Part shown: in pieces, positions 8,424-16,819 of the stretch
Position numbering within the stretch: the stretch's first letter is position 1
Layout: each line of letters starts with the position of its first letter
Source: an uncultured Eubacterium sp.
GTDB taxonomy: Bacteria > Bacillota > Clostridia > Oscillospirales > Acutalibacteraceae
Assembly: GCA_910584985.1 (NCBI GenBank)
Contig: CAJUDJ010000002.1
Span: 1 to 64,000, forward strand
Reading direction: 5' to 3'
DNA: 64,000 bases
The notes under the pieces: model-generated
What the model saw: only the letters and a program-made list of their open reading frames with translations
What the model was told of the DNA's origin: nothing
Database searches by the model: none
Program-made: the position numbers and the translations under genes

Positions 8424-8858
8424 TTAGAATGGTAAGTTGTCGTCATCATCAATGATTTCTTCAAAATCACTGTTATCAGCTGAAGCATAGCTCGGAGCCG
8501 GCTGGCTGAATGCAGGATTTGAAGCTGTGCCGCTTTCTGCCTTTGAACCGCAGAAAGAAACATTATTTGCAACAACACGAACTGTTTTTCTCTTATTTCC
8601 ATCCTTATCCGTGAAATTATCTGTCTGGATAGAGCCCTCAATCGCAATCATAGAGCCCTTGCGGAAATAGCGGGAAATGAACTCAGCAGTCTGACGCCAA
8701 GCGGTTACATCAATGAAATCAGCTTTTCTTTCTTCGCCTGATCTCTGAAAATTCCTGTCGCAAGCAACCTGAATCTGCACAACAGAAACACCGTTCGGTG
8801 TAGTTCTAAGCTCCGGATCATAGGTTAATCTTCCCATGATAACAACCGAATTAATCAT
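8424..8858 (-). CDS. ssb: Single-stranded DNA-binding protein
   Basis: SSB coats single-stranded DNA in replication, repair and recombination. The 144-residue protein has an N-terminal OB-fold (about 1-105) with [24 protein letters not shown] and GSIQTD motifs. A short Pro/Ser/Ala linker follows, and the tail DDDDNLPF is the acidic partner-binding tip. The position between rpsF and rpsR is the conserved Firmicutes arrangement. Confidence 0.97.
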   Translation of the reverse strand: MINSVVIMGRLTYDPELRTTPNGVSVVQIQVACDRNFQRSGEERKADFIDVTAWRQTAEFISRYFRKGSMIAIEGSIQTDNFTDKDGNKRKTVRVVANNVSFCGSKAESGTASNPAFSQPAPSYASADNSDFEEIIDDDDNLPF

Positions 8859-8870
8859 TCTGCGTCCTCC

Positions 8871-9161
8871 TTATTCGCCTTTAGCAACGATTAAAGAACG
8901 AAGCACGCCGTCTGTAATGTTGATAACACGGTCAATCTCTGCCGGGAAGTTTTCATCAGATTCAAACTGGGCAACGATGTAATAACCCTCTGTTTCGTAG
9001 TTGATCGGGTATGCAAGTTTACGCTTGCCCCACTCCTCTACTTCGCCAAGAGTGCCGTTAGCCTTGATTAAATCCGTGAACTTAACCTTAAGAGCTTCAA
9101 CTGCTTCCTCACCCTTTGAGAGAGAGAAAACTAATACGATTTCGTATTTCTTTGATGCCAT
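8871..9161 (-). CDS. rpsF: Small ribosomal subunit protein bS6
   Basis: bS6 binds bS18 on the 30S platform. From ATG 9161 the product is 96 residues, the family size. It starts MASKKYEIVLVFS and includes WGKRKLAYPINYETEGYY and the terminal VLRSLIVAK. The upstream in-frame start at 9212 is rejected: AGAAGGAGGTG lies just before ATG 9161, and the extra residues are unlike S6 and would read through the leader hairpin. Confidence 0.96.
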   Translation of the reverse strand: MASKKYEIVLVFSLSKGEEAVEALKVKFTDLIKANGTLGEVEEWGKRKLAYPINYETEGYYIVAQFESDENFPAEIDRVINITDGVLRSLIVAKGE

Positions 9162-9188
9162 TCCTGTGCACCTCCTTCTGGACTTTTG

Positions 9189-9210
9189 GCCCGAAATCTC
9201 TGTTTCGGGC
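9189..9210 (-). promoter_or_regulatory. Hairpin in rpsF leader, candidate S6:S18 autoregulatory site
   Basis: The 5' leader of the rpsF operon (about 9237-9162) holds a perfect 8-bp stem, GCCCGAAA / TTTCGGGC, with a second possible hairpin GGCAA / TTGCC beside it. In many bacteria the S6:S18 complex binds a CCG-containing structure in this leader to repress its own operon. The position and the CCG fit. I could not match the full consensus, so this is a candidate only. Confidence 0.4.
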
Positions 9211-9243
9211 AAGGATTGCCGCCTTTTTCAAGGTAGCCTATGT

Positions 9244-9272
9244 ATTATAGCAAAGGAAATTATAACTGTCAA
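9244..9272 (-). promoter_or_regulatory. rpsF operon promoter
   Basis: Perfect TTGACA (9267-9272), 17-base spacer and TATAAT (9244-9249) on the minus strand. Initiation would be near 9237, giving a leader of about 75 bases. Confidence 0.8.
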
Positions 9273-9326
9273 GGGTATAAATTATTTTCCTGCTAAGAGT
9301 TGCTGTAATCATACACATATAAAGTT

Positions 9327-9818
9327 CTAATGCGTCTCATCACCATATTTAAATCTATCGAAAACAGATTGCATTATCTCCTCTTCCGATAATTGTTTAT
9401 CGCTTTCCTCTGTCCTATTCTTATCTGATTTTGTTTTGCATTCTGTTTTTACAGTTTCTTTTTCTTTTAAAGCCATTAATCTATCAATCATCCTATCAAT
9501 ATTTTCAATATTGTTTGTATTCTCTTTAATAGAATTGCTGTTTTGATTTGTATTTTTACTGCATTCTATTAATTCGCCGAATCCATATAATAATATTACA
9601 GAAAAAGCAGAGTTTATTGCTACAAATATAAATGTAATAAATCCTGCCAATGCCATAATCAGTTTATCTTCATTTCCCGTATCGCAACCATCAGCAAAAC
9701 AAAAAATTGTAAAAATTAAGCATACAGCTGATATTGCAAGCTGAATATAGTAATTAATTTTAGCGATTTGTTTTATACTTTTGCCCACATTCATTGTCAA
9801 TTTATTGAATAATCCCAT
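9327..9818 (-). CDS. Two-helix membrane protein of unknown function
   Basis: From ATG 9818 (GGAGGT site about 10 bases upstream) the protein has 163 residues. It has a short basic start, two transmembrane helices (about residues 24-48 and 55-84) with an acidic loop CDTGNEDK between them, then a cytoplasmic tail rich in Asn, Glu and Lys. Part of the tail (about 90-125) could form a coiled coil. No family is recognised. It is divergent from a small XRE regulator 136 bases away, which suggests that the regulator controls it. The local base composition is more AT-rich than the flanking genes. Confidence 0.65.
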   Translation of the reverse strand: MGLFNKLTMNVGKSIKQIAKINYYIQLAISAVCLIFTIFCFADGCDTGNEDKLIMALAGFITFIFVAINSAFSVILLYGFGELIECSKNTNQNSNSIKENTNNIENIDRMIDRLMALKEKETVKTECKTKSDKNRTEESDKQLSEEEIMQSVFDRFKYGDETH

Positions 9819-9954
9819 CTTAATAAAAACCTCCATTGTTTTCTTTATGACAATTATAATCAATCAAATAACTACTGTCAATATACATTTGATTTATATC
9901 AATAGGTTTAAACAAAACTATAATAGCATTACAATATATAGTGGCGGTGAGATT

Positions 9955-10179
9955 ATGGATATAAATTACATAAAAAAATACAAATTGCTTGGACTAAATA
10001 TTGCATACTACAGAAAGCTGAACGGATATACACAACTTGAATTTGCAGAAATACTGAATATAGACCGTTCGCATCTTTCCGGAATGGAAATCGGGAAAAA
10101 TGCACCATCTATTGATTTGATATTCAAAATATGTGATGAATTGAATATAACCGAAAAAGAATTGTTTGATTTTAGATAA
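9955..10179 (+). CDS. Small XRE-type helix-turn-helix regulator
   Basis: The 74-residue protein is essentially one Cro/C1 DNA-binding domain. Helix 1 contains LGLNIAYYRKLNGYTQ, the recognition part is LDRSHLSGMEIGKNAP-like, and a final helix leads to ITEKELFDF. The ATG at 9955 has GGTGAG upstream; the longer frame from 9781 would run antisense through the neighbouring membrane gene. It is divergent from that gene and has its own terminator. It probably represses one or both of the pair. Confidence 0.85.
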   Translation: MDINYIKKYKLLGLNIAYYRKLNGYTQLEFAEILNIDRSHLSGMEIGKNAPSIDLIFKICDELNITEKELFDFR

Positions 10180-10185
10180 AGAAGA

Positions 10186-10217
10186 AGCACTGTTCAGATT
10201 GAACAGTGCTTTGTCTT
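10186..10217 (+). terminator. Terminator of the XRE gene
   Basis: A perfect 10-bp stem AGCACTGTTC / GAACAGTGCT with a 5-base loop, then TTGTCTTT. It starts 7 bases after the XRE stop. Confidence 0.85.
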
Positions 10218-10306
10218 TATCATTGTCTTTAAAAATTGGCTTATATTATCTGCATTCTGTAATTTTTGGAATGATGAGGGCATCATGCCCTTCGCCTAAG
10301 CTATAT

Positions 10307-11077
10307 TTATTTAACTGCCGTAAAAAACAGCCTCGGGAAGCGAAAAATTACTTCGCCGTTCTGCTGCACGGGATAAAATGGCTTTATTTTTTCAAACACA
10401 TCGTTTTCAAATTCCGCTTTCATCTTATCGGACAAAATATCAAGATAAGGCTTCAGTCCGGTTGCACGATACCATTCAATGATGCTGAACTGCGATGGCA
10501 TTCTGTGAAAATAAACGGTTTTCCACATTGTAAAATCTGATGACAGTTCACAAAGAATATCAAAATATTCATTTTCCGAAAGTATATTGAAAACCCTTTC
10601 AAAAGGAATGATTTCCTTCCATTTAACGCCTGCCGCCACCTGCTGAATCGCTTTATGCATGGGCTGATCAAACTGAAACGGAATCTGCACCGCAAGCACA
10701 CCGCCCGAATTCAGAACACCCATCATTTCGGTAAGCAGCTTTCTGTGATTCGGTATCCACTGGATGCATGCATTGGAAAACACGATATCGAAATTCCCGT
10801 TCAGCTTATCAAAATCCTTTTCGGCATCAAAAAGCATAAAATCCATATCGGGATAATCTGTTTTTGCCTTTTCAATCATATTAGGTGAAAAATCAACACC
10901 AAGAATGTAAGCATCGGGAAACTGTTTTTTCAGCACCGCTGTGCTGTTTCCCGGACCACATCCTATGTCAATAATGCGTTTAGGATTTACAGCCTCAATT
11001 TTTTCAGCCAAATCAAAGGACGGCTGCGTTCTTTCTTTTTTAAACTTTAAATACTGTTCTGAATTCCAATCACCCAT
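10307..11077 (-). CDS. Trans-aconitate methyltransferase-like SAM enzyme
   Basis: This 256-residue class I SAM-dependent methyltransferase has motif I IDIGCGPGNST (near residue 37), the acidic motif II DFSPNMI and a motif IV region FSNACIQWIPNH. The WNSEQYLKFKKERTQP start and the overall layout match Tam, which methylates trans-aconitate to protect the citric-acid cycle. FHRMPSQFSIIEWYRATGLKPYL near the C terminus is typical of the family. A different small acid substrate cannot be excluded. It stands alone between a regulator and a zinc-ribbon gene. Confidence 0.8.
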   Translation of the reverse strand: MGDWNSEQYLKFKKERTQPSFDLAEKIEAVNPKRIIDIGCGPGNSTAVLKKQFPDAYILGVDFSPNMIEKAKTDYPDMDFMLFDAEKDFDKLNGNFDIVFSNACIQWIPNHRKLLTEMMGVLNSGGVLAVQIPFQFDQPMHKAIQQVAAGVKWKEIIPFERVFNILSENEYFDILCELSSDFTMWKTVYFHRMPSQFSIIEWYRATGLKPYLDILSDKMKAEFENDVFEKIKPFYPVQQNGEVIFRFPRLFFTAVK

Positions 11078-11098
11078 TTAAACACCCCCTTAAATTTA

Positions 11099-11124
11099 AG
11101 AGCTGAAAATCCTTTCAGCTCTTA
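11099..11124 (-). terminator. Hairpin after the zinc-ribbon gene
   Basis: AAGAGCTGAAA / TTTCAGCTCTT forms an 11-bp stem 8 bases after the stop of the 11132-11923 gene. The following U-run is short (AAATTTAAG), so termination may be modest. Confidence 0.55.
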
Positions 11125-11131
11125 ATCTTGT

Positions 11132-11923
11132 TTATTCTGTTTCATTCAGCACAGTCTGCTGTGCAGTATCATTCTGATTCGGTGCTTCATAATTCTGTGC
11201 AGGCGGTGTATACGATTGACCCGGCTGCGCCGCATAAGTATATTCGGGCTGCGGCTGATTGAAATAGGGGTTTGTATTTCCATTTGCATTCATAAGGAAG
11301 CTGTTATATTCCTTATCCAGCTTATTGAAGCAGGAAACCGCATAAATGGAGGCAATAATCCACCACCAGCCTGTAACCTGACCGCTTAAAATCAGCGTTA
11401 TAACCGTTTCTGCAATGCTTACAACAACCAGCAGAATGGCACAGATTTTGCTTTTTCCTATGTGCATACCCACAATCAGACCCACAAGCACACTGATTTC
11501 AACCAGCGTAATCCAGCTAAAGCCCGCCAGAACAAAATTCAAAATCAGCGAAAACACACTGAGTCCATACAGCAGATAAGCTGTGCTGTTTATATTCTTT
11601 TTTAAATTGGCAGGTGCATATTTTTCTATATATTCCTTTTTGGATATGCGCCTTCTGTCCGTATTTTGAAAAACGGTGCCGTTCGGATAAGCAGCATATT
11701 GCTGCTGCGATGTGTAATTCTGGTTCGGCGCTCCATAATTCTGCACAGGCGGCGTATTCGGCTGACCCGCCTGCGCCTGCTGCGTAAATTCATGCTGCTG
11801 CGGTGCATATTTCTGCTGAACCGAAGCATTTTCCCAAACCTGCTGTGCCTGCAGCTGTGCGCCGCAGAACGGACATGCCACAGCATTGCTATCTGTTTCT
11901 TTTCCGCAATGATTGCAAATCAT
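11132..11923 (-). CDS. Zinc-ribbon membrane protein with Gln/Asn/Pro-rich linkers
   Basis: The 263-residue protein opens with a CxxC-CxxC zinc ribbon (MICNHCGKE ... CPFCGAQ). A low-complexity Gln/Asn/Pro/Tyr segment (about 25-85) follows, then about four transmembrane helices (about 108-200), then a second Gln/Asn/Pro tail. The repeats QNYGAPNQNYT and QNYEAPNQNDT flank the membrane part. Such zinc_ribbon_2 proteins are common in Clostridia and have no settled function. The layout resembles the 30705-32219 and 28607-29275 proteins in this window. Confidence 0.8.
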   Translation of the reverse strand: MICNHCGKETDSNAVACPFCGAQLQAQQVWENASVQQKYAPQQHEFTQQAQAGQPNTPPVQNYGAPNQNYTSQQQYAAYPNGTVFQNTDRRRISKKEYIEKYAPANLKKNINSTAYLLYGLSVFSLILNFVLAGFSWITLVEISVLVGLIVGMHIGKSKICAILLVVVSIAETVITLILSGQVTGWWWIIASIYAVSCFNKLDKEYNSFLMNANGNTNPYFNQPQPEYTYAAQPGQSYTPPAQNYEAPNQNDTAQQTVLNETE

Positions 11924-11952
11924 AATGTGCCCCTCCGTATATTCAAATCTGT

Positions 11953-13023
11953 TTATAAAAGTGAAACCACAAGGTCGCCCATTTCCGAAGTGGTTGCCCT
12001 TGCAAAGCCATCTTCATAAATATCAGGTGTTCTTGCTTTTGTAAGCGCTTCATCAACCGCCTTTTCAATAGCATCTGCCGCCTTGCTTTCACCGAAGCTG
12101 TAACGAAGCATCATTGCACCTGAAAGAATGGTTGCAAGCGGATTTGCCTTTTGCTGACCTGCAATATCGGGTGCAGAGCCGTGAATCGGCTCATAAAGGC
12201 CGAATGTTCCCTCTGCCAGCGAAGCAGAAGCCAGCATGCCGATGGAACCGCTGATCATTGAAGCTTCATCCGAAAGAATATCGCCGAAAATATTTGAGGT
12301 TACAATTGTATCAAACTGGCCGGGATTGCGCACAAGCTGCATTGCACAGTTGTCCACATACATATAGGAAACCTCCACCTCGGGATAATCTGCATGAACC
12401 TCTTCCATAACCCTGCGCCAAAGCCTTGAGGAATCAAGCACATTTGCCTTATCAACGCAGGTAAGCCTTTTTCCTCTCTTCATAGCATATTCAAAACCGG
12501 CCTTCACAATTCTTTTTATTTCGGGCACGGTATAGCGCTCTGTATCATATGCACCCACAATTCCGTTTTCTTCATAAGTTCCCCTGTCGCCGAAATAAAT
12601 ACCGCCTGTAAGCTCACGAACGATGAGAATATCCAGGCCGTTTCCGATAATTTCCTCTTTAATAGGTGAAGCACTTTTAAGCGGTGCAAAAATTTTTGCC
12701 GGGCGAAGATTTGCAAACAGACCGAGCGCCTCACGGATGGCAAGAAGCCCTTTTTCGGGGCGGTTATTACCCGGCTGGCTGTCCCATTTCGGGCCGCCTA
12801 CCGCACCGAGCAGCACTGCATCCGAAGCCTTGCAGGCAACTTCTGTTTCTTTTGGAAAGGGCACGCCTGTTTCATCAATTGCACAGCCGCCGAGGAGCTG
12901 ATAATCATATTCTATTTTAAAATCAAACTTTTCGCCTGCTGCATTCAACACTTTAATACATTCATCCACAATTTCAGGGCCGATTCCATCGCCCTTTAAA
13001 ACCGTTATCTTATACTGATTCAT
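11953..13023 (-). CDS. leuB: 3-isopropylmalate dehydrogenase
   Basis: LeuB oxidatively decarboxylates 3-isopropylmalate with NAD+ in leucine synthesis. The 356-residue protein has [13 protein letters not shown] at the start, [11 protein letters not shown], the [10 protein letters not shown] substrate loop and [14 protein letters not shown] metal-binding Asp residues. The C-terminal [12 protein letters not shown] loop gives NAD specificity. The ATG at 13023 follows GGAGGAATATTT; the longer frame overlaps leuA and is rejected. The gene is 16 bases after leuA. leuC and leuD are not in the window. Confidence 0.97.
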   Translation of the reverse strand: MNQYKITVLKGDGIGPEIVDECIKVLNAAGEKFDFKIEYDYQLLGGCAIDETGVPFPKETEVACKASDAVLLGAVGGPKWDSQPGNNRPEKGLLAIREALGLFANLRPAKIFAPLKSASPIKEEIIGNGLDILIVRELTGGIYFGDRGTYEENGIVGAYDTERYTVPEIKRIVKAGFEYAMKRGKRLTCVDKANVLDSSRLWRRVMEEVHADYPEVEVSYMYVDNCAMQLVRNPGQFDTIVTSNIFGDILSDEASMISGSIGMLASASLAEGTFGLYEPIHGSAPDIAGQQKANPLATILSGAMMLRYSFGESKAADAIEKAVDEALTKARTPDIYEDGFARATTSEMGDLVVSLL

Positions 13024-13039
13024 AAATATTCCTCCGTTA

Positions 13040-14773
13040 TTATTTTTCAAAAATGCCCGGCATGGTATCATCACGCACGCAATCCTGCTGATCCCTGTTC
13101 ACAGCACAGATAATGCCCTTTAAGGAAGCATAGCCGATATTGTGTGAAACACCGATGCCAAAAATATCCTTTCCCTTCGGATTTTTAAGATGGATATAGG
13201 AAATTGCCTTTGAATCAGAACCAACGGCAATCGCATGCTCGCTGTAGTCCACAAATTCATAGCCCTCAATTCCCACCTGGCCAAGCGCATTGAAGAAAGC
13301 ATCAATCGGTCCGCTTCCTTTGCCCTCAATCTTTACAAGGCTTTTGTCCTTAATCCGTACAGTGCCTTCAAAATGAACGCGGGTAAGATATTCGTTTTCT
13401 TCCTTTTCCTCATAGGTTTTATGATTGATAATCCTGTAAGGGCCCACAACATTTCTGTATTCCTTCTGGAATAAATCAAACACTTCGCTGCTGAGCAGTT
13501 CCTTGCCCTTTTCATCACAGGCATGCTTTACAATGCTGCCAAATTCAGCATGCATGGCTTTCGGCATATTAATGCCGTATTCCGATGCAAGCACAAAGGC
13601 AGCACCGCCTTTTCCGCTCTGAGAATTGATGCGGATAATCGGCTCATATTCCCGGCCAACATCTGCAGGGTCAATCGGAAGATAGGGCACTTCCCAAAAG
13701 CCCGTGTCATGCTCCTTCATATACTGCTTGCCTTTGTTTATCGCATCCTGATGAGAACCCGAAAAAGCAGTAAACACAAGCTCGCCGGCATAGGGATGGC
13801 GCGGATCGACCTTCATTTTCGTTGTGCGCTCATACACCTCTCTGATTTCATTAATGTTATGAAAATCCAGCTTTGGGTCTATGCCCTGCGTCCACATATT
13901 CAGTGCAACGGTGATAATATCCACATTGCCCGTTCTTTCTCCGTTTCCGAACAGGGTGCCCTCCACTCTGTCTGCTCCGGCAAGAAGTGCAAGGTCTGTT
14001 GCGGCAACACCCTCACCCCTGTCATTATGGGGATGAACGGAAATAATTGCACTTTCCCTGTTTTTCATATTGCGGCAAAAATATTCAATCTGATCTGCAT
14101 AACCGTTCGGTGAAGAACCTTCAACCGTTGACGGAAGATTCAGAATAATCGGATTTTCGGGTGTTGGCTGCATAACTGCCATAACCTCTTCACAGATTCT
14201 GATAGCATTGTCAATTTCCGTGCCTGTGAAGGATTCCGGCGAATATTCATATCGGATATGCATATCGGGATTTTCGGCAAGCTGCTTATCCGTAAGCTCC
14301 TTGATAAGCTTTGCGCCGTTTACGGCAATATCAATAACCCCCTGCATATCTGTTTTGAAAACAACCTTGCGCTGCAGAGTTGAGGTTGAATTATAAAAAT
14401 GAACAATAACATTTTTTGCACCTTTGATTGCATCAAAGGTTTTCTTTATCAGATGTTCCCTAGCCTGCACCAGTACCTGAATGGTTACATCCTCCGGGAT
14501 ATAGCCGCCGTCAATCAGCGTTCTTAAAATTTCATATTCTGTTTCCGAGGCAGACGGGAAGCCAACCTCAATTTCCTTTACACCGATTTTAACAAGTGTG
14601 TTGAAAAGTTCCAGCTTTTCCTGAAGATTCATCGGGTCAACAAGTGCCTGATTACCGTCCCTGAGGTCTACCGAGCACCACACAGGTGCTTTCGTGATGG
14701 TCTGATCCGGCCATGTTCTGTCCGGAATACGGATTGGTTGAAACGGAATATACTTTCTGAATCCGTCTAACAT
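13040..14773 (-). CDS. leuA: 2-isopropylmalate synthase
   Basis: LeuA condenses acetyl-CoA with 2-oxoisovalerate, the committed step of leucine synthesis. The 577-residue form starts [19 protein letters not shown] and has the HMGL-like TIM barrel with DLRDGNQAL (metal Asp), [11 protein letters not shown] and a C-terminal regulatory LeuA_dimer domain (about 440-560). This is the longer subgroup of the enzyme, in which leucine feedback occurs through the C-terminal domain. The ATG follows AAAGGAG. The gene is controlled by the upstream T-box leader, so leuA-leuB transcription should rise when leucyl-tRNA is uncharged. Confidence 0.97.
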   Translation of the reverse strand: MLDGFRKYIPFQPIRIPDRTWPDQTITKAPVWCSVDLRDGNQALVDPMNLQEKLELFNTLVKIGVKEIEVGFPSASETEYEILRTLIDGGYIPEDVTIQVLVQAREHLIKKTFDAIKGAKNVIVHFYNSTSTLQRKVVFKTDMQGVIDIAVNGAKLIKELTDKQLAENPDMHIRYEYSPESFTGTEIDNAIRICEEVMAVMQPTPENPIILNLPSTVEGSSPNGYADQIEYFCRNMKNRESAIISVHPHNDRGEGVAATDLALLAGADRVEGTLFGNGERTGNVDIITVALNMWTQGIDPKLDFHNINEIREVYERTTKMKVDPRHPYAGELVFTAFSGSHQDAINKGKQYMKEHDTGFWEVPYLPIDPADVGREYEPIIRINSQSGKGGAAFVLASEYGINMPKAMHAEFGSIVKHACDEKGKELLSSEVFDLFQKEYRNVVGPYRIINHKTYEEKEENEYLTRVHFEGTVRIKDKSLVKIEGKGSGPIDAFFNALGQVGIEGYEFVDYSEHAIAVGSDSKAISYIHLKNPKGKDIFGIGVSHNIGYASLKGIICAVNRDQQDCVRDDTMPGIFEK

Positions 14774-14808
14774 AATGATTACTCCTTTCTGATTAAGGGA
14801 TATAAAAA

Positions 14809-15080
14809 TACACCCCTATGTAGTATAGGGGTGCAGAAATTCTACACGGTACCACCCTATTTCAGCAGAAAACCTGCCCTTTAGCATCAAATAATGCCTT
14901 AACCTTTAACGCAGTTATGCGTCTGCCCCTATTGCCTTCCGGCTTTTCAGAGCAGCAGCTCCGCAGAGAGCTATGCATTTTGATTTCCGTATCGGCTTTC
15001 ACCTGCCGCCGACTCTCTGCAACTGAAAATTAAAATCTTTTTCTGCTTCACAGCTTTTTTTGGGTACTATTTTATTTAGT
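14809..15080 (-). promoter_or_regulatory. T-box leader (leucine) with terminator/antiterminator
   Basis: The leuA leader has the T-box core AGGGTGGTACCGTG (minus strand, about 14845-14858) and a downstream terminator stem CACCCCTAT / ATAGGGGTG (14811-14833) followed by TATTTTTATAT. The upstream half shows the Stem I signatures GCAGAGAGTCGGCGG and GGTGAAAGCCGATACG. Leucine codons CTC/CTG occur on the 3' side of Stem I (14948-14952) as specifier candidates. Uncharged tRNA-Leu would stabilise the antiterminator and let leuA-leuB be transcribed. The exact specifier codon is inferred. Confidence 0.93.
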
Positions 15081-15086
15081 AAAATC

Positions 15087-15115
15087 ATTATATGCCTTAA
15101 ACGGGAAATTGTCAA
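15087..15115 (-). promoter_or_regulatory. leuA operon promoter
   Basis: Perfect TTGACA (15110-15115), 17-base spacer and TATAAT (15087-15092) on the minus strand. This places the start at about 15080, right before the T-box Stem I. Confidence 0.85.
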
Positions 15116-15173
15116 GCACAAATTATTCAATTACGATTGCCTGAGAATAAAGCTGTTTTATTTCCGAAGAAAA

Positions 15174-15214
15174 ACAAAAAACCTGCCTGACAGCTTATGA
15201 CCATCAGACAGGTT
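15174..15214 (-). terminator. Terminator of the phosphoribosyltransferase gene
   Basis: The minus-strand stem AACCTGTCTGA / TCAGGCAGGTT (one G-U pair) is followed by TTTTTTG, 25 bases after the stop of 15239-15880. Confidence 0.85.
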
Positions 15215-15238
15215 TAACCCCTTCATATTCAGTTTTGC

Positions 15239-15880
15239 CTACAGTTTTGAATACCCATAGCCGTTTGCAATCGCATCCACAGCCTTGCCCTGCTGGCAGA
15301 GCGGACAGTGGTGAGCATCATAAACCTCATAGCCCGGTAAATCTTCTTCGGTGAAAATGGAATTCACTTCAATGCCGTTTATATTTTTTGCCGCACTGAA
15401 CGCTGCGGAAATGCCAACCACATTGCCGCCGTAATATCCTATGCTTTCAATTGCCCTTTCAACCGTTTTACCGCTTGTGATACAGGAAATCAGAATAATA
15501 ACCTTTTGATCTCTTATCATCCGCTGAAGATTATCACGGAAAATAATGTTTCCCTGAACATCGTATTCCGGCCCGATAACATAAATATTCGGGTTCGGAT
15601 TCGGCGACATCATAGACGGCCTTGCAAGCTCATGTGCAAGATAAGCACCCAGCGCCTGGGTTTCATAGAGGCAGAGCACGGTGTCCACCTCAATGCCCCT
15701 TGTGTTGTAATACTCCGCCATCAGCATTGCCGTATCGGTTGAAACAATATGGTTATGCTTGATATCCGATGTTCCTACATAATAATTGATATGGGCATTT
15801 GCCGTTACAAAATGACCGTGCGTAACACGGATAAACACCCGATCATCTCTCGGCGAAGTAATTTTAATAACATTGTCCAT
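15239..15880 (-). CDS. PyrE-like phosphoribosyltransferase
   Basis: This 213-residue type I phosphoribosyltransferase-fold protein has a PRPP-loop-like strand VIILISCITSGKTVERAIE (about 128-146). It has TVLCLYETQALGAYLA in the flexible-loop region and a C-terminal CPLCQQGKAVDAIANGYG with a CxxC. It resembles the orotate phosphoribosyltransferase-like proteins of Clostridia, but lacks the standard PyrE fingerprint DDVITTG: Ser-Cys replaces the usual Asp-Asp. Substrate and even catalytic competence are uncertain. No pyr gene lies nearby, so a nucleotide-sensing or salvage role is equally possible. Confidence 0.75.
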   Translation of the reverse strand: MDNVIKITSPRDDRVFIRVTHGHFVTANAHINYYVGTSDIKHNHIVSTDTAMLMAEYYNTRGIEVDTVLCLYETQALGAYLAHELARPSMMSPNPNPNIYVIGPEYDVQGNIIFRDNLQRMIRDQKVIILISCITSGKTVERAIESIGYYGGNVVGISAAFSAAKNINGIEVNSIFTEEDLPGYEVYDAHHCPLCQQGKAVDAIANGYGYSKL

Positions 15881-16062
15881 TCATCATCAGCCCTTTTTCT
15901 TTTCATTTTACATCAATATCCCTTTAATTTCAATATTGCCACGTGTAGAAAAGTTTAGGCATATTTTAGTGATTTTAAACAACAAATTGCATTTTCAGCA
16001 TATTCAAATATGCAAATTAACAGAAATATGCCATAAAAACAACGAACCCTGCAGAAAAAAAT

Positions 16063-16386
16063 TTATATTTCATCCTCTGTTTGCTTCGCTGAATCCAAAT
16101 ATTTAAGCGGAAAAGTATAATTTGCACAGTGTTCGGGTGTATACTGTTTTTCAAAATCAGCCAATGTAAATTCATTATCAATAAGAGAATCAAATTCCAA
16201 ATTAAATATCCTATAAAAATCCAGCAAACATTTTATGCGCGGCAGCGCCCTGCCTTCCTCGCAATCCTCCAGCACGCTTTTTTCAATGCCAAGCATTTCA
16301 CTGAGCCTTTCTCTGGAAAGCTTTGCACATTTGCGGCAATATTCCATTTTTTTGCCAACTGAATCGTTTTCAATTTTATGCTCCAT
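16063..16386 (-). CDS. XRE-type helix-turn-helix protein
   Basis: The 107-residue protein has a Cro/C1-type DNA-binding domain (about residues 10-65) with GKKMEYCRKCAKLSRERLSE, LGIEKSVLEDCEEGRALP and a closing helix CLLDFYRIFNL. A short acidic C-terminal extension follows. It lies directly downstream of the 6S-like RNA candidate on the same strand but is separated from it by a strong terminator. Its target is unknown. No clear strong ribosome binding site precedes the ATG. Confidence 0.8.
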   Translation of the reverse strand: MEHKIENDSVGKKMEYCRKCAKLSRERLSEMLGIEKSVLEDCEEGRALPRIKCLLDFYRIFNLEFDSLIDNEFTLADFEKQYTPEHCANYTFPLKYLDSAKQTEDEI

Positions 16387-16471
16387 GCCATCGTATCCTT
16401 TCCGGCTGTAAATTGATTAATATGCTTTGCTGCAGCCGAACAAAACATATGGCAAAAATTCAGCCATAACA

Positions 16472-16500
16472 AAATAAAAAATGCGCAGCCGAAGCTGCGC
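16472..16500 (-). terminator. Terminator of the 6S-like RNA
   Basis: On the minus strand GCGCAGC-TTCG-GCTGCGC forms a 7-bp GC stem capped by a stable UUCG tetraloop, followed by ATTTTTTATTTT. It ends the RNA that starts at about 16624. Confidence 0.92.
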
Positions 16501-16624
16501 CAAAAACACAAGCCCCATGCTGCGATGCAATTCATAATACTTAAAATAGTACAAGAAAACAGGGCAAGTATTTTTCCCATAATTAGTCTTGCACTAAATT
16601 AAGCTTTTTATTAAATTGCATCGC
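16472..16624 (-). ncRNA. Small structured RNA, 6S-like candidate
   Basis: A consensus promoter (16631-16659) would start transcription at about 16624, the first base of an 11-bp perfect stem. The stem pairs GCGATGCAATT (16614-16624) with AATTGCATCGC (16522-16532). Inside is an asymmetric bubble (17 and 14 bases), then a second 9-bp stem TAGTGCAAG / CTTGTACTA (16588-16596 with 16547-16555, one G-U pair), then a 32-base apical loop. A UUCG terminator follows 21 bases after the closing stem. Closing stem, central bubble and apical stem-loop is the plan of 6S RNA, which binds the RNA polymerase holoenzyme. The folded core of about 103 bases is shorter than typical 6S RNAs (about 160-200). It could instead be an unknown small RNA. 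No convincing ORF lies within it. Confidence 0.6.
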
Positions 16625-16630
16625 AAAAAC

Positions 16631-16659
16631 ATTCTATCACATGACATCTTTTTCGTCAA
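16631..16659 (-). promoter_or_regulatory. Promoter of the 6S-like RNA
   Basis: TTGACG (16654-16659), 17-base spacer and TAGAAT (16631-16636) on the minus strand. The predicted start falls exactly on the first base of the closing stem. Confidence 0.75.
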
Positions 16660-16791
16660 GAAAATAAAAAAGCGGCGGCGCACCGCAGGCAGAGCCGTTC
16701 TGTATAATTCCCTCTGTTCCTTTTAAACCATACAAAAATCTTGTTTATAAATACATTGAACAAAATGGGATATTGATTGAAGATATATCAA

Positions 16792-16819
16792 AACGCTATA
16801 CATATGTATAGCGTTTTAG
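16792..16819. repeat. Perfect 28-base palindrome
   Basis: AAAACGCTATAC-ATAT-GTATAGCGTTTT reads the same on both strands. As RNA it forms a 12-bp stem with A- and U-tracts on both sides, so it could act as a bidirectional terminator. It abuts the MITE-like repeat at 16818. Confidence 0.7.

Noticed and set aside
16233..16580. 115-residue minus-strand frame across the 6S-like RNA
   Set aside because: It begins inside the apical loop, runs through a UUCG terminator hairpin and then overlaps the XRE gene in another frame. It has no ribosome binding site.
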